A stretch of DNA of 64,000 nucleotides from Pelomonas cellulosilytica (lineage in GTDB: Bacteria; Pseudomonadota; Gammaproteobacteria; Burkholderiales; Burkholderiaceae_C): contig NZ_JAJTWU010000007.1 of NCBI RefSeq assembly GCF_021353265.1, positions 248,001 through 312,000 on the forward strand, read 5' to 3'. The stretch's first letter is position 1. Each line of letters starts with the position of its first letter. Below are positions 34,462-42,775 of this stretch, in pieces. The notes below the pieces were generated by a model. It was given only the letters and a program-made list of their open reading frames with translations. It had not been told where the DNA came from and did not search any database. Position numbers and translations under genes: made by a program.

Positions 34462-37430
34462 CGTCCCTCCTCATATGCGGCCAGACCAGCGATCTCTCGG
34501 CCCTGGGCGAGCTTTTGCAGCAGTGGAGCCAGCTCTTCCATCAGGGCCAACTCCTTCACACGCCGGCTCTTCCAGTTGAGTCCGAGCGGTTCTAGAAAGT
34601 CGGTGAGCTTCTCTCCGTCGAAGATGCGGCGTCGCAGGATTTCATCGACAAAGCCTTGCAGGGCGTCAGGCTCAAGCCCATGGCGGTTGGCAATATCGGT
34701 CAGTTCCCGTGCTTTCTTCTCTGCCTTGAAACGGTCAAATCCGCTGCGGATTTGCTTCTCGTCCAATGCTTCATTGACCGGCAGGCCCCGGATGTACTCG
34801 GCAATGTCCCCGCGCTCATCGATGAACTTGGCGTCGGACTGGATCAGACCGATGAGCTGCTCCCGGTTCATGGTGAGCTTGCCGGGCTTTTGCTGCGTCA
34901 GCTTCGCAATGAGGCCCATGATGTAGTCGTAGTCGATCACCGCCGATGCGAAGAGCACGAACTCGAAATCAAGCTGCTGCACTTCGGGCGGAGCCTGATC
35001 GCGATCCTGCTGTTCCTTCAGCCGTTTGGCAGTCTCCAGGTACACCCCTTTGAAGCCTTGCAGCTGATCGGGCGGCGCAATCTGGGTGATCTGCGCCTTC
35101 TGTTCTTCGGAAAGATCGGTGTATTGATCGAGCTGGGTCTTGAGGCGCTGCACTTCCTTGAACAGGTTGACGAACTGCGCCCGAGCGGCGTCGCCCTTTA
35201 GGTTGGCTACCTCTTCCGGCGCATTGGCCACGCCTTGTGACTGCATGAAGTCAGCCAGCTTCTGGGTGGCCGTCTGCAGGTTGTCGATGACCTTGGGCGC
35301 AGGGTCTACGAGCCAAATTTCGCGCGGGTTGTCGATCTTCTCGCCGGAGAAGAGCGCAATCGCCTCTTCGACCGGCTTCTGCTGCTGGCGGAAGTCGAGG
35401 ATGTTGCCGTAGGGTTTACTGTCGTTCAGCACGCGGTTAGTCCGCGAGAACGCTTGGATCAAGCCATGGTGCTTGAGGTTCTTGTCCACATACAGCGCGT
35501 TGAGGTACTTCGAGTCGAAACCTGTCAGCAGCATGTCCACCACGATCGTGATGTCGATCTTCTGCGCAGCTGGTAGATCGGTGTTCGGGTACTGCTGGTC
35601 CTTGATGCGCTTCTGCACGTCCTGGTAGTACAGGTCGAACTCGCCGATGCGGTGGTTGGTACCGAAGCGGGCGTTGTAGTCAGCGACGATACGGGTGAGC
35701 GCCGCTTTTTTGCCTTCAGGGTCCTGCTGGTTGTCTTCCTTTTCTTGCGGCAGGTCTTCCTGAATCTGCTGCACGTCCTTGTTACCCTCGGCGGGCGGGG
35801 AGAACACGCAGGCAATGTTCAGCGGGCGGAATTCGAGGTCTTGCTCCGCTCGCTGCTTCTGAACGTTGGCAAATAGTTCGAAGTACTCGATAGCATCATT
35901 GATGCTGGCGGTCGCCAGCACAGCGTTGAACTTGCGCCCATTGGTAGCGGCGTCGTGCTTGGCCAGGATGGTTTCAATGACCTTCAGTTTGGCAATGCCT
36001 TCGCCGGGCTTGGGCGGATTCTTGCCCTCGGGCTTGAAGTAGTCCACGTGGAAGCGCAGGACATTGCGGTCCTCAATGGCGTGGGTGATGGTGTACTGGT
36101 GCAGGCAGCGCTGGAATAGATCGTCGGTGGTACGGTAGCTGGCCTGCTGTCCCTCAATTTGTTGATAGCTGGCGTTCTTTTCAAAGATTGGCGTGCCAGT
36201 GAAGCCAAAGAGCTGAGCGTTGGGGAAAAACTCTTTGATGGCTTTGTGGTTCTCGCCGAACTGCGAGCGGTGGCATTCGTCGAAAATGAATGTGATGCGA
36301 GCTTCGCGCAGCGCCTCCAAACGCTCTTTGTAGTTGCGCTTATTGGTGCCGTCCAGAGCCAGGCCCAGCTTCTGAATAGTGGTGACGATAACCTTGTCGG
36401 CGTAGTCGTCGGACAGCAGGCGGCGTACCAGCGCTTCTGTGTTGGTGTTCTCTTCGACGCAGCCTTCCTGGAAGCGGTTGAATTCCTCACGGGTCTGGCG
36501 ATCCAGGTCTTTGCGGTCCACCACAAACAGGCACTTGTCGATGTCCGGGTTGTCCTTGAGCAGGGTGGACGCCTTGAACGAAGTCAGCGTCTTGCCTGAC
36601 CCGGTGGTGTGCCAGATGTAGCCGTTGCCGCAGTTCTGGTGGATGCACTCCACGATGGCTTTGACGGCATAGATTTGGTACGGCCGCATCATCAGCAGCT
36701 TCTGCTCGCTGGCCACCAGCACCATGTAGCGGCTGATCATCTGGCCCAAGGTGCACTTGGCCAGGAACTTCTCAGCAAAGCTATCGAGCTGCGTGATCTT
36801 CTTGTTGTCCTCGCTGGCGAACTGGTAAACCGGCAAGAAGCGCTCATCAGCGTTGAAGCTGAAGTGCCGCGCGTTGTTGTTGGCGAAGTACCAGGTATCG
36901 CTGCGATTGCTGACGATGAAGAGCTGCAGGAAGCACAGCAGCGTTTTGCCGTAGCCATTGCCGGGATCGATCTTGTAATCAACGATCTGCTGCATGGCCC
37001 GGCGTGGGCTGACGGCCAGGGTCTTCAGCTCGATTTGCACTACCGGCACACCGTTGATGAGCAGCATCACGTCGTAGCGGTGATGGCTGTTATCGGTGTT
37101 CATACGCAACTGATTGACGACCTCGAAGTCGTTCTTGCACCAGTCCCTGATGTTCACTAGGCTGAAGTTCAGCGGCGTTCCGTCGTCTCGCTCAAAGCTG
37201 TTGAAGTTGCGCAGCGTCTGGGCTGCGTTGTAAACATCTGGGGTGACGATGCCATCGAGGAGGCGCTGGAACTCGCTGTCGGTCAGATGTACCCGGTTGA
37301 GCGCTTCGAACTTGGCGCGGAAGTTGGCTTCCAATGCGGCGCGATCGCGGATTTCCGGGCGATAGGTGTACTTGAGGTCGCCGAGCTTGCTGATCAGGTC
37401 CAACTCGATTTGGTGTTCGGTGGTCGTCAT
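34458..37430 (-). CDS. hsdR: Type I restriction endonuclease subunit R
   Basis: A 990-residue subunit. The N-terminal nuclease region has the D...ExK pattern (HHRYDVMLLI, then VVQIELKTLAV near residues 110-130). SF2 translocase motifs follow: Walker A HTTGSGKTLTSF near residue 277, DECHRS near 385, FTGTPIF, and motif VI QAFSRTNRV near 665. The C-terminal helical part contacts HsdM. ATG 37430 follows AGGAAC and is preferred to an open-frame start at 37505. It is the first large gene of the six-gene operon. It would cut unmodified foreign DNA after ATP-driven translocation. Confidence 0.95.
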   Translation of the reverse strand: MTTTEHQIELDLISKLGDLKYTYRPEIRDRAALEANFRAKFEALNRVHLTDSEFQRLLDGIVTPDVYNAAQTLRNFNSFERDDGTPLNFSLVNIRDWCKNDFEVVNQLRMNTDNSHHRYDVMLLINGVPVVQIELKTLAVSPRRAMQQIVDYKIDPGNGYGKTLLCFLQLFIVSNRSDTWYFANNNARHFSFNADERFLPVYQFASEDNKKITQLDSFAEKFLAKCTLGQMISRYMVLVASEQKLLMMRPYQIYAVKAIVECIHQNCGNGYIWHTTGSGKTLTSFKASTLLKDNPDIDKCLFVVDRKDLDRQTREEFNRFQEGCVEENTNTEALVRRLLSDDYADKVIVTTIQKLGLALDGTNKRNYKERLEALREARITFIFDECHRSQFGENHKAIKEFFPNAQLFGFTGTPIFEKNASYQQIEGQQASYRTTDDLFQRCLHQYTITHAIEDRNVLRFHVDYFKPEGKNPPKPGEGIAKLKVIETILAKHDAATNGRKFNAVLATASINDAIEYFELFANVQKQRAEQDLEFRPLNIACVFSPPAEGNKDVQQIQEDLPQEKEDNQQDPEGKKAALTRIVADYNARFGTNHRIGEFDLYYQDVQKRIKDQQYPNTDLPAAQKIDITIVVDMLLTGFDSKYLNALYVDKNLKHHGLIQAFSRTNRVLNDSKPYGNILDFRQQQKPVEEAIALFSGEKIDNPREIWLVDPAPKVIDNLQTATQKLADFMQSQGVANAPEEVANLKGDAARAQFVNLFKEVQRLKTQLDQYTDLSEEQKAQITQIAPPDQLQGFKGVYLETAKRLKEQQDRDQAPPEVQQLDFEFVLFASAVIDYDYIMGLIAKLTQQKPGKLTMNREQLIGLIQSDAKFIDERGDIAEYIRGLPVNEALDEKQIRSGFDRFKAEKKARELTDIANRHGLEPDALQGFVDEILRRRIFDGEKLTDFLEPLGLNWKSRRVKELALMEELAPLLQKLAQGREIAGLAAYEEGR

Positions 37431-37501
37431 GAGTCTGTTCCTGCCGTCATGGATTCGTTGATGTGGCGGGCAGGTAGCACCCTGTGGCTCGAGCAGCCAT
37501 G

Positions 37502-37693
37502 TCAAGCCCCCGCCTTTGCCGGCTCTCCGTTCGGGCGGTCCAGTTTCAAGTCATGACTGCGCGCGTACTCCAGCACCAGGATCTCGATCATCGATGCCAC
37601 CGAGCGACGCTCGCGATCAGCCGCCAAACGCAAAAGCTGCTTGATCTCGGCGGAGGTGCGGATGGAAAGGGTTTCGTCCTTCAGGCGTGACAT
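37502..37693 (-). CDS. Small ribbon-helix-helix-type protein, likely operon regulator
   Basis: A 63-residue basic protein reading LSIRTSAEIKQLLRLAADRE then RRSVASMIEILVLEYA, the beta-strand plus two-helix pattern of CopG/Arc-type DNA-binding proteins. It lies 71 bp upstream of hsdR on the same strand. No toxin partner is adjacent, so it is read as an autoregulator of the restriction operon rather than an antitoxin. A TTGCAT-N11-ATGCAA palindrome lies 40 bp before its ATG. Confidence 0.65.
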   Translation of the reverse strand: MSRLKDETLSIRTSAEIKQLLRLAADRERRSVASMIEILVLEYARSHDLKLDRPNGEPAKAGA

Positions 37694-37733
37694 GGCAGCG
37701 TCTCGTCAATGGTGTCACGCAAATGTACTGCCT

Positions 37734-37756
37734 TTGCATGCCTTCGCGCAATGCAA
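37734..37756. promoter_or_regulatory. Palindrome upstream of the RHH-hsdR operon
   Basis: TTGCAT (37734-37739) and ATGCAA (37751-37756) form an inverted repeat in the 324-bp divergent region 37694-38017, a plausible operator for the ribbon-helix-helix protein. The rest of this region contains a second 6-bp palindrome (GACTTG/CAAGTC, 37963-37980) and the longer one at 37995-38024, but no gene. Confidence 0.35.
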
Positions 37757-37994
37757 TGTTGCACCATTTCCTGTTCCCCTGGGGGGCCGCGGAGCTGAAG
37801 CTGCTAAGGGACTTCCTCGCCGCGGCCCGTCGCCAGGCACGGCCAGAGGCGCCATCTCAGCAACGAATACATCCAAGGGCGCTGCCGAGTGCTTGGCGAA
37901 GTCGCGGGCGCACCCTGCCGGCCTCACCGAGCACCGAACTTCTCTCGCTCGACTTGTCGAGGGACTTGAAATACCAAGTCAAGCGAGACCGCAT

Positions 37995-38024
37995 TTACCA
38001 TACAACTTGAGTTTTGTATGGTAA
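37995..38024. promoter_or_regulatory. Perfect 11-bp inverted repeat over the start of the nucleotidyltransferase gene
   Basis: TTACCATACAA (37995-38005) and TTGTATGGTAA (38014-38024) are exact reverse complements with an 8-base spacer. The repeat spans the first possible ATG (38018) and ends 2 bases before the second (38027). It could be an operator for self-control or an RNA hairpin that limits translation. Confidence 0.55.
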
Positions 38025-39088
38025 CCATGAACCTACTCTCTGTTGAACTTTCCCTCGGTGCACAGACCTCGTACGCCGAGCTCTATGACATGGCCCGAAG
38101 TGTTACCAGCGATAGATTCGCGACCTTGCGGGGCTCGTTCCACCGTCGGCAGATCAAGAACAGGAGCTACGTCTACTTCAATTTCCGAGACGCCGACGGC
38201 CATGTCCGCTCAACCTATGTGGGACCGGCCGGTGGCCGCGTAAAGGAACTCGTCGACGAGTTCGAGCATGCCAAGACTGCCAGTCGCATTGAGGCTCTGG
38301 CCCAGCGCGCCCAGGCCAGCATGGCATTGGGATGCTGCCCACTGCCGGACAAGCATTTCAGGATCATCCACAAGTTGGCCAACTATGGCGTCTTCCGCTG
38401 GCGCGGGGTTCTGGTTGGAACGCACGCATTCGTCGCCATAGGCAACATGCTGGGCGTGCGGTGGAAGGACAGCGAGACGACGATGGGTCTCGAGTTCGCC
38501 GATGCTGATGGCCAAATCTTGATCGCGCTCCCTGCCGATCCTGAGATACCCACCCACGACACGATCTCATCGCTCGAGATAGGGCTACTGCCGGTCCGGG
38601 AGTTCTCTGGCCTTACCTCCGCTCAACGTCGCAACCAAGAGGCGCCCGCACTAAGGATCGAGTTCATGACGCCCGCCGGTAATGGTCATCAGGTAATACA
38701 GGTCCCCGAGCTGAACATTGCATTGCAGCCAAGGAGTTTCACGGAGTTCTTGCTCGAAGACACATGTCCAGGGGTGGCCTTTTCCAAGTCTGGCGCTTGC
38801 GCGGTAAATCTGCCGGCCCCAGAGCGTCTAGCGGTCCATCGCCTCATCATCCACGGCGAGCGACAGGTCACCGTGCGCACCAAGTCATCCAAGGGCCACG
38901 CGCAGTCCATGGGTCTGGCACAAGCCGCTGCGCTGATTGAGTGGCACACGGATCGGAACCGCAGCGCACCATTGCGCGAGGCTTGGCAGGACGCGCTGGC
39001 ACGCGGGTCGAACTGGCGCAAGAGCGCTGAGCAAGGGCGCGATGCGCTGCTGAAGCAGCACCCTGAGCTGGCCGAGGTATTTGACTAA
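38018..39088 (+). CDS. GSU2403-type nucleotidyltransferase-fold protein
   Basis: A 356-residue protein (353 if ATG 38027 is used; neither start has a good ribosome site). The N-terminal block TYAELYDMA... LRGSFHRRQIKNRSYVYF and the core ANYGVFRWRGVLVGTHAFVAIGNMLGVRW match the GSU2403/NTP_transf_8 family of nucleotidyltransferase-like proteins. The place where relatives show a TxDxD-like metal motif reads SETTMGLEFADAD, so catalytic Asp placement looks altered. Members often ride on mobile elements and behave like AbiEii-type proteins, but no antitoxin-like partner is intact here. It is the only plus-strand cargo gene in the left two-thirds of the transposon. Confidence 0.6.
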   Translation: MVTMNLLSVELSLGAQTSYAELYDMARSVTSDRFATLRGSFHRRQIKNRSYVYFNFRDADGHVRSTYVGPAGGRVKELVDEFEHAKTASRIEALAQRAQASMALGCCPLPDKHFRIIHKLANYGVFRWRGVLVGTHAFVAIGNMLGVRWKDSETTMGLEFADADGQILIALPADPEIPTHDTISSLEIGLLPVREFSGLTSAQRRNQEAPALRIEFMTPAGNGHQVIQVPELNIALQPRSFTEFLLEDTCPGVAFSKSGACAVNLPAPERLAVHRLIIHGERQVTVRTKSSKGHAQSMGLAQAAALIEWHTDRNRSAPLREAWQDALARGSNWRKSAEQGRDALLKQHPELAEVFD

Positions 39089-39129
39089 CTGATCCACGAC
39101 CGCCGCTAACGCCGCCAATGAAATACGGC

Positions 39130-39360
39130 TCAGCCAGACAAGCCTCGGCGCATCCGTCCCAACAGCGCCGCCGGTTGGTGCCGCCCCGACGCCGTGCGCA
39201 TCACCTGCGCCGGCGTTGCCCCGCCGAGCTCAATCAAGGGGTCCTTGAGCTATGCCCCAAGCCAGGCCGCGAGATCTATCGTGCTGTCGGGCTCACCGCT
39301 CTGCCCAAGAAGTTGGCGCAACTTCCCCAGCAATTCATTCTTGGCGTGGTCGACATGCAT
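39130..39360 (-). pseudogene. MbcA/ParS (DUF2384)-like antitoxin remnant with an internal TAG
   Basis: On the minus strand a 77-codon frame starts at ATG 39360 (MHVDHAKNELLGKLRQLLG) and ends at TGA 39130, interrupted by one TAG at 39250-39252. The downstream half reads LKDPLIELGGATPAQVMRTA then ...LLGRMRRG, the pattern of the C-terminal DUF2384 domain of Xre/MbcA/ParS antitoxins. Reading the TAG as a mutated TGG would restore ...AWLGAWLKDPLIELGG. No RES-type toxin is next to it. The gap 39089-39421 otherwise contains nothing. Confidence 0.45.
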
Positions 39361-39421
39361 GGACGGATCCAATCCATTGTTGAGAGCGGCGGCGGGATTT
39401 CGAGCGGTCCAGCGCTGGCCA

Positions 39422-41689
39422 TCATGCTGCGGGACCAGGGCGTGCGTCGATGTGCGCGTCGAGCATTTGAAGAAGTTCGGGATTAGCGTGCAGGACGTTC
39501 CTGTTGACGCCACACGCCTGCGCAATCTGCAACTTGTTCAGCTTCGCGCCTCGCCGCGGCAAGGGCAGCCCACTCGCCGTCAGCCGCTGAAGGTACTGCT
39601 CTATGCGTAACTCCGGAGATTCGGTGATCGACAACTGGAACCTAAGCCCATCATCATGATTGGCGCGCTGCAGCAGCCTGCCGATCTCCGCATCCTTCGA
39701 GAACAAGCCACGATCGAAACCACACGCACGCGCGATCTCGGCTTTATTGGGAACGTTGCCTTTGCGAGGAAGCCTCACGCCGGAGCGCGCGAGATCTTCC
39801 AGATACCGCCTGAGCGCCTCGCCAGGCGATGGTCGCAGACGCCCGCGATGTGCTGGCCGCAATTCCCGAAGTCGGGATGCTTGTTCTCGCGGAACGAAGG
39901 CCGCGCATCCCCCTCGCCCAGCCGGGATTCGCAGAAGGGTCAGCCCCGCTTGCTCAGAAAGGTGCAACAACGTCGCGGCCTTGGTCCGCAAGTCCACGGC
40001 TATCAGCGGCAGCGGCACATACCGTTCAAGAAAGGAGTCGACCGATGCCTTCAGCACCCGCCCGTGTGGCACCGACTTGGCGTGAAGGTGGCCTCCAGCC
40101 ACCAGTGCAACGACAACCGCAGTGCTGCACGCAAGCATCTTGCCGGCATCCGTCCGCGAGATGGACGCTCCCGAGGCCCGGCTCGCTCGAGCATAGGCGT
40201 CTACCGTCGACCGCAGGAACACAAGCTCGGCTTGACCACTGCCAGGCACGCGGAATCCCTCGACGTCGCCGTCAAGATAACTCCCGAGGAAGGCCGCCTT
40301 GTGGCCGGCGCCGCCGAAACGCGTCTGCCTCATGACAGCGTCCAGCGTGATGGTGTCGCGAGCCGGTACGTCCACAGCCAGCGGGCCAGCCGTCGCAGCA
40401 CGGCCCAGAAGCTTCAACCGAAAGACTTCCACATCTGCGCTGTGGTACCCCCGCTTCATGGCGGGGCTGTTTGCGGCCACATAGTGCGATCCCTTCAATG
40501 CGGCCAACACCGCGACAGGGATCCCGAGCAGTCGGGCTGCGAGCCTCTCCTCGATGATTTGGCCTGGCGCGTCGGATTTCGCGGGCAGTTCCGAAGCGTC
40601 GGCTACGTATCGCGTTCGGCTCCCGCTTTCCACGGCCTTGATCGACAGTTTTCCTTCTTCAGCCCATTTGGACAAGGTCCGAGGATCGATGCCTGTGCGA
40701 CGCGCCAGCGCCGCCCGAGACGTGAATCGCGGATCTGTACCCACAGACAGCATCCGCGCATCGACGAGGCCCTCTCCCCACTGTTGCGCGCCAAACTGGA
40801 TAAACTCGCCGCGCAAGAATGCATGCTCAGGCCTGCCCTTCAGCATGGTTGAGTAAAACACGCCCAGCCTCGCAACGAGGCTGGGAGAGTGCGTCTTCGC
40901 ACCCGGCAGTTCGCCCAGCTTGCGGAGCAGTTGATGGAACTGCATGGGCCACTCGGCGAGCGATTCGGCGGCCGCTTCAACGATGGCCTCGTCGCTGCCC
41001 TCCGAGCTTCCTGATGCCGCCAGCAGCGCGAAGCTGCCGAGTTGCCGAACGAGCGCGACAAGCTCTTTCAGCGAGAGCATCGCCAACACGCCAGATGGCA
41101 GCAATCCCGGCGCCGATGGCGATGGCAGTTCCCCGTGCAACTTGGATCGCAGCGCTTCCATTAACCCGACGACCGCGTCACTTGCGCCGGGACGGACAGC
41201 TTCGCGCAGGTCCGCGCCGCATTTGCACTGCAAAAGCCCAGGACGGAACCAGGACAGCCCCAGGCCGCAGACCGGGCAGGCCTTCGTCAAAACCGTTCGG
41301 TGCCTGGGGCACGCAATCACGATCCCCAGATCCCAGAACGCGTCGATGAAGCCCATCTCATCGGCGCAGCAGGGACAAAATGCCGGGTGCCGCAGCCGCA
41401 GTGGCCGACACGCTGACGAGTCGCCAAGGTGGTGGCCCAACAACTGATACCCGATCGTTTTGCCGGAGTCTCGATAGGCAATCGCCTCGTAGGCCGTGAG
41501 GGGCCGCCCCGTCAGGGAGGAAAGCTTGTGGTGAGGAAAGCCTGGCGAGGCCATCTCACCTTGATGAATGCCGGCCTGCACGAGAACATGCCAGGGCGAG
41601 TCGTAGCCGTTCTCCTCGGAGAGGCGCAGCACATAGCCCAGCAGGCTCTCCGTCGGACGCGGTGAGGGAGTTCGCAGAAGAAGGGGCAT
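39422..41689 (-). CDS. tniQ: TniQ/TnsD-like target-selection protein
   Basis: A 755-residue protein, longer than E. coli TnsD (about 508). The N-terminal TniQ domain has ESLLGYVLRLSEENGY, then zinc ligands C105, C108, C127, H130 (CPCC...CPRH) and C138, C141, C155, C157. A helix-turn-helix segment (ALARRTGIDPRTLSKWAEEG) lies near residue 330. The C-terminus has two tandem repeats, about 624-676 and 692-744, of the form YLxxLxxSGxxLPRxG...NKxxIAxACGxxR, probably DNA-binding. It should bind the attachment site and recruit TnsC. The gene lies 51 bp after tnsC. Its target is proposed to be the nrdJ 3' end, from the insertion position. Confidence 0.88.
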   Translation of the reverse strand: MPLLLRTPSPRPTESLLGYVLRLSEENGYDSPWHVLVQAGIHQGEMASPGFPHHKLSSLTGRPLTAYEAIAYRDSGKTIGYQLLGHHLGDSSACRPLRLRHPAFCPCCADEMGFIDAFWDLGIVIACPRHRTVLTKACPVCGLGLSWFRPGLLQCKCGADLREAVRPGASDAVVGLMEALRSKLHGELPSPSAPGLLPSGVLAMLSLKELVALVRQLGSFALLAASGSSEGSDEAIVEAAAESLAEWPMQFHQLLRKLGELPGAKTHSPSLVARLGVFYSTMLKGRPEHAFLRGEFIQFGAQQWGEGLVDARMLSVGTDPRFTSRAALARRTGIDPRTLSKWAEEGKLSIKAVESGSRTRYVADASELPAKSDAPGQIIEERLAARLLGIPVAVLAALKGSHYVAANSPAMKRGYHSADVEVFRLKLLGRAATAGPLAVDVPARDTITLDAVMRQTRFGGAGHKAAFLGSYLDGDVEGFRVPGSGQAELVFLRSTVDAYARASRASGASISRTDAGKMLACSTAVVVALVAGGHLHAKSVPHGRVLKASVDSFLERYVPLPLIAVDLRTKAATLLHLSEQAGLTLLRIPAGRGGCAAFVPREQASRLRELRPAHRGRLRPSPGEALRRYLEDLARSGVRLPRKGNVPNKAEIARACGFDRGLFSKDAEIGRLLQRANHDDGLRFQLSITESPELRIEQYLQRLTASGLPLPRRGAKLNKLQIAQACGVNRNVLHANPELLQMLDAHIDARPGPAA

Positions 41690-41740
41690 GAATCGGGTAC
41701 GGTGAAACGATGCGCTCGCTCGGCGTCAGCCGAGCGAGCC

Positions 41741-42772
41741 TCAGGTCGCCGCCAGCGTCTGCGCCAGAGACGGCTTGGCCGGTGCCTTTTGACGGCGGGA
41801 CGGGCGCTCAGGCTGAACGCTCTGGACATGCTCGCCCAGCGACAACGCGATGGAGATGGCCTCCTGCGTCGGCTCCGCCGAGAACGATCGGCTGAAAGGC
41901 GACTTCTCCTGTGCCATCTCTGTCGCACTGCAGACCGACAGTTGGTGCGCTTTGCGAAGGTCTTCCAGGGTGATCTTGCGCGCCCCTTCGTCGCAGGCTG
42001 TCCAGACGACCTGACGCAGAAACTTGGTGAGGTAGCCCATAAGCCCCCCGGTCGCAAGCCAACAGCGATAGGCCATGCCCTCACCGCTCAGATCCGGCAT
42101 GTCGAAATGCTCCGACACCGCCACGGTGAATGAGTCCAGTATGCCGACGAAGGCTTCTCGATCGCCGTCGTCGAGCCAGTTGAAGCGCCGCATGAAGATG
42201 GGTGCGAGAAAGCGGCCCGACAACTGCTCGTTGCGCAACAGCACCGGCAGGCAACTCTCCAGGCCGCAAACCACCAGGGTCACGCGGGTTTCATCGACAA
42301 GGATCTTGAGCCAATCGGCGGCGTCATGAAAGATCTTCTGGGTCCCCTTATCGAAGAAGTGCTGGAATTCGTCCAGCATCAGCATGATGGTCCCGGCTTT
42401 CTTCATCTGGGTTTGCAGCCGAGCCGTCTTGTTGTTCTGAGTTCCCTTCTCCCAGTTCGGATCGCCCAGCGCCCGCAGCATTAGTTCCGCCAAACCCTTG
42501 ACCGTTGGTGACGAGGGGACACGGATTCGCAGGATGGGAACCACCGCACCGTTCGCAGTGCGCGAGCGCGGCCGGGTGCTTTCGACCTCCTCGAGCACAC
42601 GCGATTTTCCCGTTCTGGACTCCCCCACGACGGCCAGGCAGATCGGCTCTGACGAGCCAAGGCTGTAGTCGAGCCCTTGCTGAAGGCGCTGGACCGCAGA
42701 TTGAAAGGCGGTGTGGGGAATGAGCGTGCTCTCAACAACACGCCGAATGTCGTCGTTCGTTCGAATTTTCAT
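41741..42772 (-). CDS. tnsC: TnsC/TniB-like AAA+ ATPase
   Basis: A 343-residue regulator of transposition. Walker A is GESRTGKS (residues 50-57), Walker B LMLDEFQHF (131-139), with sensor-like VCGLES and the RRFNWLDDGD block. TnsC polymerises on DNA with ATP and passes the target chosen by TniQ to the transposase. It starts 3 bp after tnsB, in one operon. The Pro/Lys-rich tail after residue 310 is probably the part that contacts TnsA/TnsB. Confidence 0.93.
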   Translation of the reverse strand: MKIRTNDDIRRVVESTLIPHTAFQSAVQRLQQGLDYSLGSSEPICLAVVGESRTGKSRVLEEVESTRPRSRTANGAVVPILRIRVPSSPTVKGLAELMLRALGDPNWEKGTQNNKTARLQTQMKKAGTIMLMLDEFQHFFDKGTQKIFHDAADWLKILVDETRVTLVVCGLESCLPVLLRNEQLSGRFLAPIFMRRFNWLDDGDREAFVGILDSFTVAVSEHFDMPDLSGEGMAYRCWLATGGLMGYLTKFLRQVVWTACDEGARKITLEDLRKAHQLSVCSATEMAQEKSPFSRSFSAEPTQEAISIALSLGEHVQSVQPERPSRRQKAPAKPSLAQTLAAT

Positions 42773-42775
42773 TGA

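Noticed and set aside
37502-39088. Toxin-antitoxin pair of the RHH protein and the nucleotidyltransferase-like protein
   Set aside because: The genes are divergent and 324 bp apart, not an operon, so a pair is not supported by layout.
39118-39486. Plus-strand 122-codon frame in the gap before tniQ
   Set aside because: No ribosome site or recognisable domain; it overlaps the tniQ 3' end, and the minus strand gives a better DUF2384-like reading.
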